The notes: a model not told the origin generated them from the letters alone. DNA of 64,000 nucleotides from Bidens hawaiensis (GCA_021521415.1 JAIQDT010001947.1:62001-126000); one strand, 5' to 3'; counted from the first letter of the stretch, positions 23,498 through 34,779 are shown. A program made the numbers and translations.

Positions 23498-23729
23498 AGA
23501 TATTGTATTTTATTTGCTACTTGTTGTTTTTAGGGCTTTTAATTAGTTTTGTAATTAAAAGCAAAGAAACTCTGTTATGATTTTAGACCAGCTATTATGA
23601 TGTATTTTTATGTTTCTGTACGGATTTAAAGGCCTTTTAATGAGAAGTTTAGTTTGAGTGTTTTCAAAATCACAGTGTATTTATTTCATTAAAAAGAGGT
23701 TATTATAAAAAATTAATAAAAATATGTTC

Positions 23730-23820
23730 CCTCCTGAGTTTCGAACCCGCGGTATTTGCAATCTATGTTTAATCACAAGTGCCTCAACCGTTTGAGCTAC
23801 ACTCTGAGAATGTAATAGAA
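23730..23820 (-). repeat. tRNA-derived SINE-like head
   Basis: On the minus strand: GTAGCTCAAACGGTTGAGG resembles a Pol III A box and, about 40 bp on, GGTTCGAAACTC is a B box. No tRNA cloverleaf forms well, so a tRNA-derived SINE or tRNA relic fits best. Confidence 0.45.
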
Positions 23821-24082
23821 CCTCTTCTAATATTTATATAACGAAATTTAGAAGTTTAAAATTTTCATTTTTACCCGCCAATTAATCGAGTTATCTTCTG
23901 AAAGACTCCGAAATCAATTAGTATTTATTGAACCAAATAAAATCTCACCAAACCCTAATAAATGATCTGCTAGTGTATTTATTGAACTCTCATCAATATC
24001 AATCCTACCAAGCAGCTTCATTAATCTCAGGTGAGTACCAAATATTTTTGCTTTTAATTAGTCGGTTACATTTATTGGCGTT

Positions 24083-24087
24083 AATTA

Positions 24088-24127
<40 letters not shown>
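24083..24127. repeat. (AT)n microsatellite
   Basis: Pure AT run of about 36 bp shortly 5' of the TNP2 start. Confidence 0.9.
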
Positions 24128-24129
<2 letters not shown>

Positions 24130-26751
24130 TTGATGACACAGTTAAAAAAAATTCTTGGACGATGGATAAGTCTTGGATGTCAGTAGGCGACAGGTGCAGT
24201 AAAGCATATAAAGATGGTGTTAAGGCATTTCTACATTTTGCAGTTCGTAATTGCAAGGAGACATCACCACCAATTTCTATTTCATGTCCATGTGTTCGGT
24301 GTGTGAACCACGTATCTCTTAGTGTAGACGATGTAGAACATGACTTGTACAGGTTTGGAATTGATAAGAGTTATACTACTTAGATAAAACATGGAGAAAC
24401 CGACACCAACATTCCAACTAATGTTAATAATACTGGGTTTGCCTACACCCGCATTCCAACTAATTATGATAATAATATTGGGTTTGTTGACACCAACATT
24501 CCAACAGATGCCTGTGAAACTGTAGAAATGGTAAATGCTACAAAAAACAATTTCAAATGCGACAAGAAGTATCAACAGTTTCTACAACTACTTGTTGACG
24601 CTGAGAAGCCCCTATATAAAGGATGTCTTGACTTCACCAAGTTATCTGCATTAGTACAACTACTCAACTTGAAGAGCAAGCACGGGGTATCTCATAAGTT
24701 CGTTGATGAACTTCTGAAATTGTTGAAAAAGATGCTACCTGCAGATAACGAAATGGTAAATAATATGTATGAGGGCAAAAGGATGATGAAGGCAATGGGC
24801 TCAGGATACGAAAAGATACACGTGTGTATCAATGACTGCATTATTTACTATAAGGATTACAAGGATTTGGAAGCATGTACAGTTTGTAACAAGTCAAGGT
24901 GGAAGGTGGATGAGAAGACTAACAAAACTTACATAAACACGCCCGCTAAGGTACTGTGGTACTTTCCCATTATTCCACGATTCAAGCGCCTCTTTCAATC
25001 AAAGACCACAGCAGAGAATTTAACATGGCACGCCACGAGTACCAATAAACCCGTTGTTTTACGCCACCCATCAGATTCACCAGCATGGAAAGCTATAGAT
25101 GACAGGTACTCCGATACCATCGGAAGCGATCCAAGAAATCTTCGTCTAGGGATTTGCACTGATGGGGTCGACGTACATAGAGGAAACAGAAACCACAGTG
25201 TCTGGCCTGTTTTAGCAGTCATTTACAACCTTCCACCTTGGATGTGTATGAAAAGAAAATTCATCATGCTTTCCTTATTAATATCCGGAGTGACAGGAAA
25301 CAATATTGATGTGTTTTTACAGCCTTTAATTGACGATCTAGCATCTTTATTTGAGGTCGGGGAGCCAACATATGATGCATATAAACAAGAAATGTTTACA
25401 CTACGTGCAGTTGTGTTATGGACGATTAATGATTACCCTGCTCTTGGTACACTATGTGGTTGCCCTTACAGTGGATTCAAAGGTTGTGTGGTGTGTCGGG
25501 GCGACACTCAGTGTGTTCGACTTTATCACACAAATAAGCAGAGTTATGCTGCCCACAGAAGGTATTTATCACGTGACCACCCTTTCAGAAAACAAACAAA
25601 GACGTTCAACGGAAAAGAGGAGATGAGAACCGCTAAAGAGCCTATGACAGGGGAAGAGATATACGACGAGGTCAAAAACATTAACAATGAATGGGGAAAG
25701 GGATCTGAATCCCTAAGTGGGAGTAAGAGGAAAAGGGATAACACAACGCCGCAACCATATTGGAAGAAGTTCAACATATGGTACCAACGGCTCAGCTATT
25801 GGAAGTATTTACCTGTCCAACATTGTATTGATTTGATGCATGTTGAAAAGAACGTGGCAGAAAGTATTGTCGGGACGTTGCTGAACATTCCCGGTAGGAC
25901 AAAAGACGGATTGGTAGCTAGAAAGGATTTGGAGTTTTTAGGGATTAAAAAGGAGTTGCAACCGAAAGCAAAAGGCAACAATACAGAACTGCCTGCAGCA
26001 TGCTTCACATTATCAGCGCAAGAAAAAGACATGTTTCTTGAAACACTGTATAAACTGAAGGCTCCACTAGGGTAATGTTCTAACTTCTCTAGTTTGGTGA
26101 ATCTTAAAGAAAGGAAGCTACAAGGCCTTAAATCACATGATTATCACATGCTTATACAACAATTTCTGCCCCTTGCAATACGGTCCATCATGCCAGAACC
26201 AATGAGAAATGCTATAATCAGGCTTTGTTTTTTTTTCAAGTCAATTTGTAGCAAAGAAATCATTGTAGAAGAGCTTGATAAGATGCAGGAAGAGCAAATA
26301 GTTACATTGTGCCTGCTGGAGAAGTACTTTCCGCCATCATTTTTTGATGTCATGGTTCACTTAAACGTGCACCTTGTAAGAGAGATAAAATTATGTGGGC
26401 CACCATGTTTTCGTTGGATGTATCCCTTTGAAAGGTGTATGAAGGTTATCAAAGGGCATGTGCGAAACAAAACTTATCCAGAAGGGTGCATTGCTGAGGA
26501 GAACATTGCGGAAGAAACAATCGAGTTTCTAAGCGAATACTAAAAAAACATCAAGAGTACTGTTGGTATTCCACATGATAAGCATGAAGATAATGGGGAG
26601 ACAATTCCTGTCACAGGCGCTAAATCAATTGAAGTTTCTCCTGATCTCTTCAAGAGAGCACATTTCTATGTGCTGCATAATACGCCTGAAATAGCGTCGT
26701 ATATCGAGTAAGTAATACTAACATATATACTCTAAATTATATATATATATA

Positions 26752-26861
26752 TGGTGCAGTTACTGTATATAGAAAACTTAAACGCTCAGCAAACGCACCC
26801 ATATATTAAATCAGAATATACCGTACGTTAAGGCATCAGCGTACAGTAACTGCACCCATAT
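26752..26861. mobile_element. Short MITE in the TNP2 intron
   Basis: Inverted ends GGTGCAGTTACTGTA and TACAGTAACTGCACC about 110 bp apart, embedded in TATATA on both sides, which fits a TA-targeting MITE. The interior has ACGC-rich words. Confidence 0.6.
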
Positions 26862-26882
26862 ATATACATATATATATATATA

Positions 26883-28864
26883 CTAGGTTAGCTACCCGTG
26901 TATAACACGGGTTTAACAAATTTAATTTTATAAGTTCAATTATTCGAAATATCAATAATAAAAACTCATGATAAGAAAATTTGGGTATTAAATATAAAAA
27001 GTAGAAACATGCATTACTGTTACATAATATAATTTGTTTTACTAATACATTGATCATAATAAGACAGGTAAACTATTATATTATCAAACATATATAATAT
27101 ATAATACAAATTATTCATGTCATGAGTTAAAATAAAGAAAAAATACGTGAACTTATAATTCAGTTTGTCTAGTTGAACAGAATGTGTATAGTATTTAGGT
27201 GATCTTAAAATTGAAATTGTGATTAATAATATGTAAATCGTTATTAATTATAAATATCTTGTGTTCGTGGATCTAAATTGGAATATATAATCCATCACAT
27301 GTGGCCTAGTGATAAGAAGGTTTGGGTTTTTCAGTGAATACTCAAGTTCTAACTTTACTTGTGTTACTTTGGGTGGATATTGGCAATGAAGGATTTGAGG
27401 TAGGCCTTGCGATATTGTCTGTTTGGATCCCAAGCGTACTCGGGTTTTCGTCTCATTATGGGTTACGTTAGAGAGTTCTGCTCTTATGACGACACAACGA
27501 CTGTCAAGTGGCATCTGGTGGTATAGTTTCCCTGGGGAATGCCAAACCAAACTCTGAAGTCATCATAGACCCGGTTAAGACAACATAGTTTGTGAGAAGT
27601 GGGGCAATGGGGCTCTTCAAATTAGAGAGCGCAATGACTTAAACACAAAAATGAAAGTCATCATTCAAAAAAATCCGAAAAATAATTATAGCATGTTTAT
27701 ATATTAATCCAAAATTTAAGGATTCTAAAGTTAAAATTTTTAATATATATTTGAATAACACTCCTTTATCATTCAAAATCCATAAATGTGTGTATGCATA
27801 AAAATTTTGTAAAGAAACATAATATAATATGAGCAAACAGTGAAAAATGATAATAAAAAAAGAAATTGTTTGTATACATTAAAAAACTTCTACTCTCTAT
27901 ATTTGGAATCAACCATTTGTTAATCCAAGTTGCATCGAACACATCCTTTGAGTGAATCTTCGTTTATTAAGTTGACGATAGAGCAAATGAGTCGTCAATG
28001 TTGAATACATCTTCAAAGTTATGTTTCATATCAACATTGATGCATTCTAACAGTAATGTATGCATAAATAAATAAGCTACATTGTATGTTTAAATTAGTT
28101 TACTGTAACTAAGGTGTAGAATGATAAGATACTAAAAATAGTCAACATGATGATTAAGTGATTTTCAGAAGTGGTGAAAGTCATAGTAAGGTATCCACCG
28201 GCTCACTATCTATCCTCTCTTTTTATTTTTATCTCCAAGTGTTGGAGATCATATAATGGTAATACCAATCTTTGCATGTATAAATTAGATATAATCAATT
28301 CTTGGTTCATGATCACCCAAATTAGTTGTAATAAATATGCATTTATTGATGTAAGAGTGATTTTAATCATTCATGTTGATAATAAAAATACTATGTGATA
28401 ATTGTTCGCATAAAAGTATAGATCTAAATAGGTGAAGTTAGATACCATATCTTTAGCTATACATATTTTCACATTTAATTAGAAATTAGTTTAATTTACA
28501 CTACCTGCTACTACCATATTCTATAACATATAATAATAATAATAATAATAATAATAAAGTTACACTACATGCTCCTACTAATTACATATGACAATTAACA
28601 ACTATATTTAATATGTAACCAATCTTTAAATTTATAACTTATTTTAATTATTTTTACAGTTTATTTTATTAATACATCTATCAATAATCAACAATTATAA
28701 TAATTGGTTTCAAATTTCGAATCCAAAATATACCATCTATAAATAGATGTTTTCTTACAGGGTTTGTAAAAGGAATGTGGTGGGAGGCGGGGATTTAAGA
28801 GGAATAATGGGCTAAAAAGACGACATGTGGCGTAAGTAAACCTTTATTTATTAATTAGTATAGA
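26883..28864 (-). mobile_element. Non-autonomous Helitron (1982 bp) in the TNP2 intron
   Basis: On the minus strand it starts A|TCTATACTAATTAAT (28864) and ends in the hairpin CCCGTGTTATACACGGG, a short spacer, and CTAG|T (26883). Insertion is between A and T with no target duplication. No Rep/helicase coding is seen. It includes a tRNA-like segment near 27298-27365 on the plus strand (TGGCCTAGTGATAAGAAGG as A box), possibly a captured SINE, and an AAT microsatellite at about 28533-28556. Confidence 0.8.
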
Positions 28865-30433
28865 TATATATTAATTCACAATATGTTATACTCCTACTTG
28901 CAGACAACACAAGACCTCTTCGAAAAACCAAATGCCTAGTAAACGACAAGCATTGCTGGAAAATGAGCATACTTTAAAGTTTGGTGACTGGTTACGCGAC
29001 AAGGTAGATCAATTTATTAAGTCTTCTATAATTTTTAAAATTCTTTTATAGTTTCTGCAATGTAGGTGAAGAATCTAATCCTTGTAATGAAATTCAGGTT
29101 GAAAGAGAGCTAGTGGGCTCCCCAGGTTCTGTATCGGAAATCGTAAAGTGGATTGCACACGGAGCACACCGCAACGTTTACAAATACGACTCATACGACT
29201 TCAACGGTTTTGAATTTCGTACAAAATCTCATGATGGTAGAGTTTACCAGAACAGCGGGGTTGGTGTAGAGACGGATGACATGCACATCAAAAAAGACGT
29301 GGTGACCTATGCACAAAACTTTTATTTTGGGGTTTTGCAAGAGGTATGGGTCCTAGATTATCATACTAAAAGAATTCCGGTCTTCATGTGCCAATGGGTT
29401 GACCGTAAACATGTCAAACATGATATTCTTTGTTACGCGTCGGTCGACCTAAACAAATTTGGCCACAAGGATGATCCGTTCATATTGGCCTCGCAATCAC
29501 GCCAGGTGTTTTATGTTCAAGATCAGCTGGATAGAAAAAATCATGTTGTCCTCATGACTCCACCCAAGAATTATAGGCATTCGTATGACGAGGTCAATGA
29601 GGAATTTAGTACGGTAACTTTCCTTCATGAGGGTAATGCATTGCCACTTGTACAACCAAATCAACTGCTTCGTAATGAGTCCCCGGATGATTACTGGAGG
29701 CCCGGGAAAAAGCATACAACTATTCGTAATGGAGATTGACACAGATGTCGGGGTTGTCGACCCAGCAGTTGTGTTCGTTCGGCTAGTTAGATGTAAATAA
29801 TGTTTAAATTTAGTTGTGATACACGATATCACCATTCTTTACTTTGTACTTATTAATTCAAACTAAAGAAATATTGGTTGTTTTTAATACTATTACTACT
29901 TATACAGGCCGGTTTGTTGAATTTATTTCATCTTCTGGCTATTTTGGTCAATTGGTGTCAATTGGTGTCAAGTTCAAACATACATCATGTTACATCGATA
30001 AAAGTCACAATTGACTTGTAGTGTATCATAGTAAGATCAATAAAGTCATTACACTCATAACTGACTTGTGCTATATCAAAGTTACATTAATACAAAGAAA
30101 GCCCAAAAATGCATCATGTTGTCTAGGGTGTTCATGGTTCGGTTGGAAACAGCGAAACCGCCCAAACCGGACATCGGTGACAGTCATCATTTCTCGTCTG
30201 ATGGTTTTGTTTCTTGCACAACCTCTATTTGGTTATGTTTCAACATACTTTTTAACAGCTGGTTTCCTGCAAAACATTATCAACTCATTTTATAAAAAAG
30301 ACCATTATGCCCTTCTTTTCACTAACCTGCATACCAAAATTGTACCCTCCATAATCAGATCTTTGACCAAAGCATATGTGGGTCTTAGACTTTAAAGAAG
30401 CCTTTGAAAAAATAAAATTCAGTTTTGAAAAAC

Positions 30434-30499
30434 CCCTTCCAAACTCAATGCCATCACCAGTAACCTTAGATTTGGTGATGGCATTGAGTTTTGGAAGGG
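30434..30499. repeat. Stem-loop inverted repeat
   Basis: The left arm CCCTTCCAAACTCAATGCC... pairs with the right arm ending GAGTTTTGGAAGGG; 25 of 26 positions pair, with one bulged T and a 15-nt loop. Confidence 0.85.
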
Positions 30500-30671
30500 A
30501 TTTTATCAAAATTTAAGATCTTTGGGAAGTTTAAGATCTGTGGAAACCTTAGATTTTTTCTGCTTGGCCAAGTTTGGAATTCACATAACATATATATATT
30601 AAAGCCTAATAAATTTCAGCCACCAGTTTTATTGCAGACATTAAAGTCTGTTGTTTTATAGTTGGTTTATT

Positions 30672-30921
30672 GCAGTCATTAAATTTCAGCCACCAGTTAT
30701 ATATATCACACATTGGAAACGCTCCACGCTTTACAGTTAATAATAACATTTACAATAATAACATTCACATAATATAAGTGATTATGTATTAAAAAAAAGC
30801 AGTCATTAAATTTCAGCCACCAGTTATATATATCACGCTTTGGAAACGTTCCACGCTTTACAGTTAATAATAACATTTACAATAATAACATTCACATAAT
30901 ATAAGTGATTATGTATTAAAA
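30672..30921. repeat. ~127-bp tandem duplication
   Basis: Both copies start GCAGTCATTAAATTTCAGCC and end in TAAGTGATTATGTATTAAAA; they differ at a few positions (ACACATTGG versus ACGCTTTGG). Confidence 0.9.
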
Positions 30922-31030
30922 TAAATAAATATGATTAATCAATTCACATAACATATTAATACCAAAATATAATAACATTTACAATAATAACATTTACATT
31001 AATATAGAAAACCAAATTACATAAAACTAA

Positions 31031-31528
31031 CTAGCTCCTAGCATCCGACTCCATATCAGAATCTACATCGACATCCATCGTAGACCTCCCTGTAGATTCT
31101 GTATCTGAATCTACATCCAGATTCTCTTCTGGAGTATGAGAGGGCATGATCCTCTCGTACATGCCATCCGAGGTATAGGTGGAATCCCTAAGCCTTTGGA
31201 GGCGAAGGTTCACCTGAATACGGAATGCCCCATAAACGGACACCGCCTTGAAGTGCTCCAAGTCGTTCAACTCGATGTACGCCACCTCGATTCCCAGCAC
31301 TACCATATCAATGATGAAATAATCAGCAGTCGTGTACCCAAGCCACCTAACCATTCGGTTAAGTTGTTGGTACGTGAAGGTGTGAGGGTGGACATAGTCC
31401 ACATACCTCACCCTTTGATTCCTCCGGACAGCGCCGGAAGAAAAGTGGAATCATATGGTGAAAAATGTGGGGTCGTAGTAGATGGGGGCATGAGCACCCG
31501 GTGCGCGTTCGACGCATGTTGAAGCCAT
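31031..31528 (-). pseudogene. Unrecognised CACTA-borne gene (in-frame TGA)
   Basis: ATG at 31528 (MASTCVERAPGAHAPIYY) and a frame open to 31031 except for TGA at 31451-31453, after which it continues without shift (FHFSSGAVRRNQRV...HTFTYQQLNRMVRWLGY...). The end is very acidic (DVDSDTESTGRS). The middle has a mixed hydrophobic pattern like a globular fold but I recognise no family. It lies just inside the right subterminal array, oriented away from it, opposite to TNP2. Trp or Arg are the likeliest ancestral residues at the stop (TGG or CGA by one transition). Confidence 0.45.
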
Positions 31529-31559
31529 TATCGGAAATTATAATCGGAAGAAAGGTGGA

Positions 31560-31630
31560 TTGTGATTGTGATTGTGGATTGTGATTATGGATTGTGATTG
31601 TGATTTGTGGATTGTGATTGTGATTGTGAC
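31560..31630. repeat. GATTGTGATTGTG simple repeat
   Basis: Degenerate 6-12 bp repeat GATTGTGATTGTGGATT, just 5' of the unrecognised gene. Confidence 0.8.
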
Positions 31631-31737
31631 TGGTATTTAAACACCATCGGAACCCGGCGGTACATCTCCCTGACAATTTGAATTCGGCGGCACAAGAAAC
31701 TGTAAAGGCAATGATGACGTCGCCACTCGTCAAATCA

Positions 31738-32833
31738 ACGTGTGGCCATTAATTACGTTTTTGACACGCTTAAACATATTTTAGTGTGACCATTTATCAC
31801 TTATAGCCACACATAATAAGTGTATCTGTGACAATAAAAAACTTAGAAAAAATAAAACTCACATACTCTTTGGTCACACAACCTCGTATAAGTGGCCATT
31901 AATTACATTTGGACACACTTAAAAATATTTAAGTGTGACCATTTCTCACTTATAGCCACACATAATAAGTGTATCTGTGACAATAAAAAACTTATAAAAA
32001 ATAAAACTAAGATAATCTTTGGTCACACAACCTCGTATAAGTGGCCATTAATTACATTTGGACACACTTAAAAATATTTAAGTGTGACAATTTCTCACAT
32101 ATAGCCACACATAATAAGTGTGTCCGTGACAATAAAAAACTTAGGAAAAATAAAAGTAAATTACTCTTTGGTCACACAACCTCGTATAAGTGGCCATTAA
32201 TTACATTTGGACACACTTAAAAATATTTAAGTGTGACAATTTATCACTTATAACCACACATAATAAGTGTATCCGTGACAATAAAAAACTTAGGAAAAAT
32301 AAAAGTAAACTACTCTTTGGTCACACAACCTCGTATAAGTGGCCATATATTTTAAACGTTTTAGCCACATTACTAATAAATACAATGGTTGTTCGTCATA
32401 TATCGCCACTTTATTAAAAATGGCTAAAAAATGTGACATTAGGTCACACAATGTAATATAAGTGGCTATATCTTTTACCTTTTAGACATATCTCTTATCA
32501 ATACAGTAGCCATTTGTCACATTTGATCACATTATTAAAACATGTGGCTAGTTAAATGTCACAGTTTGTGGCTAATACATGTGTTTTTGGTCTCATGTAT
32601 CAAAGATCAAACAAACTATGACTGTAGGTCACATTTCGCCACACGTTTTTATAATGTGGCTAGTTTTGTCACCGTTTTTTTCAAAGTGTGGCGAAAAGTA
32701 CCTGAGTAGGTATAGAATGGTCACATGAAGAATAATATGTGTGGCCAAAACATTCTGGAAGGTTTTCAAACATGGTCAAAGACCTTTTAGCCACACATTT
32801 AAGCCGAATTGTGGCAAATCGCCTAGACCACAT
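31738..32833 (-). repeat. CACTA right subterminal repeat array (~150-bp units)
   Basis: Four tandem units starting GTGGCCATTAATTAC at about 31741, 31891, 32041 and 32190, each also carrying TGGTCACACAACCTCG, followed by a diverged run of GTGTGGCTA/TAGCCACA motifs up to the terminal repeat. The motif vocabulary matches the left arm but unit length and sequence differ. Confidence 0.85.
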
Positions 32834-32863
32834 GTGTGGCCGAAGGTCGATATTCACGTAGTG
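32834..32863 (-). repeat. CACTA right terminal inverted repeat
   Basis: The inverted partner of 6635-6664, ending CACGTAGTG; two mismatches in 30. Confidence 0.93.
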
Positions 32864-33096
32864 TTTTATAAGATTTTCACATCAATAATTTGGTGAGAAA
32901 AATTTTTAATTTAATGAGATGTTATAACTCGTTTAAGGAATATATGGGTTAGGTAAGGCTCATACCCATGAATTTGGGTCAATGCATGAGAAGCCTCTAT
33001 TTAAAAATCAAGCAAAATCTGGTAACTCCAAAAAAAGGGGAAAGACCACATCGCGACACATAGGATTTTTATGGTTTCGTTTATATATATTATAGA

Positions 33097-34779
33097 TTAT
33101 ATTTTAATTTGTTACGCATGTAATACACGTCACTTCCGGAGTTCAACTCATCTCCGTTTAAATTATCCCTGAATTTACTACTACCAACAACGTACCGCTT
33201 TCTAATAATTCAGAACAGACGGGTTGATACATTTGAAGGTAAACATTCTCAGCTTCATTATCACAGTGGCGAGTACATTTGTGTGCTTTCATACACAAAA
33301 AAGAGTTATAATCAACCAAAACAACATGGGTAATACAAACACGACAAGCCAGAGAAAGATGAAGGGACTAATATGGAAGTTTAAATCTAAGCAAGCTTCC
33401 ATACAAAAAAGAAAATTGAAAGCAACCAAAATAAATTAAAGTAATCGAAGCAACCCTCTAATACAAACCCGTGTAATACAACGTGCGTACAAAAGATTAA
33501 ATTAAATTCAACCGATATAAATAATTAATAATAAAAATAAAACATGTAATAAACGCCCGTTTAATAAAAAGATTGACGGCTTCTCAAAAATTGTTCTAAT
33601 GTAAATATAGACGCGATACTCAAACGACATTGATATCGTTTTTCAACTATTCTTCAATTAAAATAATTTAAACAAATAATGAAAATTAACCAAAATTATA
33701 AATTGAAATAAATATCTAGGTAAGAAGTTTAACTATATAAACACTAATAAAAATAATAATACACAAAGAAATTACTAGTATGCAACTCATTTAAACAAGT
33801 TCATTATGACGTGTAATCTCAAAACTTTCCTTTACAAAATTCTAAAACTTGATACAATCAACAACACATAATTTAGTTGCTATGATCATGTAAACTTTAA
33901 TTTTAATACAAAACAATTTAAAGTTTATGTTAAACTTGAAACCTACACACATAAAATTCAATAAAAATTAAAAATTATCAACGAATAAAAAATAACAAAG
34001 ATTAAGAACATCAACTATGGATAGCATGAAAAGCGCATCAACAAAACAATATAGCACCTCGACAACAGTTTGTTTTTTGGCGCCCCCACCCCTCTATTGA
34101 GCCACCAGCTTGCTTGATTTATAAAATGAAAAGCTCTAATTGATTTAGCCAGCTTTTGACATGTTTATGCTAGCAATTACACCATGGGCCATAACAAAAT
34201 TCCATGCATCCTTTCTTCTTTTCTTAAACCCTAACCTATCTCAAACCCTGACCATCGCACACTGCCTCTCCTTCACTCCATTTTTTTTTTCAGAAGTCCA
34301 AATCAAGAAACTTAATCAAAGATTCATCTCCTCCTACTTCCCCATTATCATCTTCCTTTTACAAGTATTGTGTATTAATTCTCCAAATAAGACGGTTATT
34401 GCAATCCCAAAAAATGTAACGAAACCGCACATGACAACAAAAAACTACAAACATGTTAAAAAGTATTACGTACTACGTAATTCTTAGATGATAACAATTA
34501 TAACAATACCATTAGCCCAAAAACTATACCTAAACTCTAACCTAACTATAAACCCATGTATGTCCAAAACAAGCACATACACATACTAAAAACCACAAAC
34601 TATTCTTAAACTTCATCTATAAATAGAAACATAATTTATTGATTCTCGTAACCTTTGATTTGAATACAAAATCTCCACCTTAAAGTTTTTATTTATAATA
34701 AAACCTAAACACATTATAATTGAAAATTATATATTCACAATAATATAAAAATTCTAAATAAACCTGTATAACCCGCGGG

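Larger units (their letters stand above)
24162..29739 (+). pseudogene. TNP2 transposase of the CACTA element (three in-frame stops)
   Basis: DDE-type transposase that cuts and joins CACTA ends. Exon 1 (24162-~26709) begins MDKSWMSVGDRCSKAY, the transposase-associated domain with CPCVRC; then the TNP2/Transposase_21 region (...NLRLGICTDGVD..., ...NDYPALGTLCGCPY..., C-x2-C in GCVVC) and a DUF4218 region (LKSHDYHMLIQQFLPLAIR). The intron ~26710-28902 holds a MITE and a Helitron. Exon 2 is 28903-~29005, and the last exon ~29099-29739 has a DUF4216 region (PVFMCQWVD...). In-frame stops: TAG 24381-24383 (YTT-stop-IKHGE, where Trp is usual), TAA 26073-26075 (LG-stop-CSN, Tyr usual) and TAA 26541-26543 (SEY-stop-KN). 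No frameshift is seen. Confidence 0.85.
29740..31030. other. CACTA non-coding segment with hairpin and tandem duplication
   Basis: No supported gene. It contains a near-perfect 25-bp inverted repeat (30434-30458 with 30474-30499) and a tandem duplication of about 125 bp (30672-30798 and 30799-30921). A minus-strand frame at 30285-30509 may be a decayed fragment of a captured gene. Confidence 0.5.
6635..32863 (+). mobile_element. CACTA (En/Spm) transposon, 26.2 kb, with both ends
   Basis: The left end reads CACTACGTGAAAATTGACC and the right end is its inverted copy; the two 30-bp termini agree at 28 positions. The 3-bp duplication TTT flanks both ends (6632-6634, 32864-32866). Inside are subterminal arrays of GTGTGGCYA motifs, the TNP2 transposase, a TNPA-like Transposase_24 gene and several other genes. 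The insertion site is confirmed by comparison with the uninterrupted Helitron at 35442-35945. In-frame stops in TNP2 mean this copy is probably not autonomous now. Confidence 0.93.
6352..33096 (-). mobile_element. Helitron (~0.5 kb), split by the CACTA insertion
   Basis: On the minus strand it begins A|TCTATAATATATATAAACG (5' end at 33096) and ends with a GC hairpin (CTCCGTAATACAGAGG) followed by CTAG|T (3' end at 6352). TC..CTAG ends between host A and T, with no target duplication, are the Helitron signature. Only 6352-6634 and 32864-33096 belong to it; the rest is the CACTA element. The uninterrupted relative at 35442-35945 matches along both halves. No Rep/helicase gene is present, so it is non-autonomous. 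Confidence 0.8.

Noticed and set aside
23730..23820. A true tRNA gene
   Set aside because: A and B boxes are present but the acceptor and anticodon stems do not pair, so I kept it as SINE-like only.
26073..26101. A short intron removing the TAA at 26073 in TNP2
   Set aside because: The frame reads straight through (LG-stop-CSNFSSLVNLKERKL) and the 'intron' would be under 30 nt, so a nonsense change at a Tyr codon fits better.
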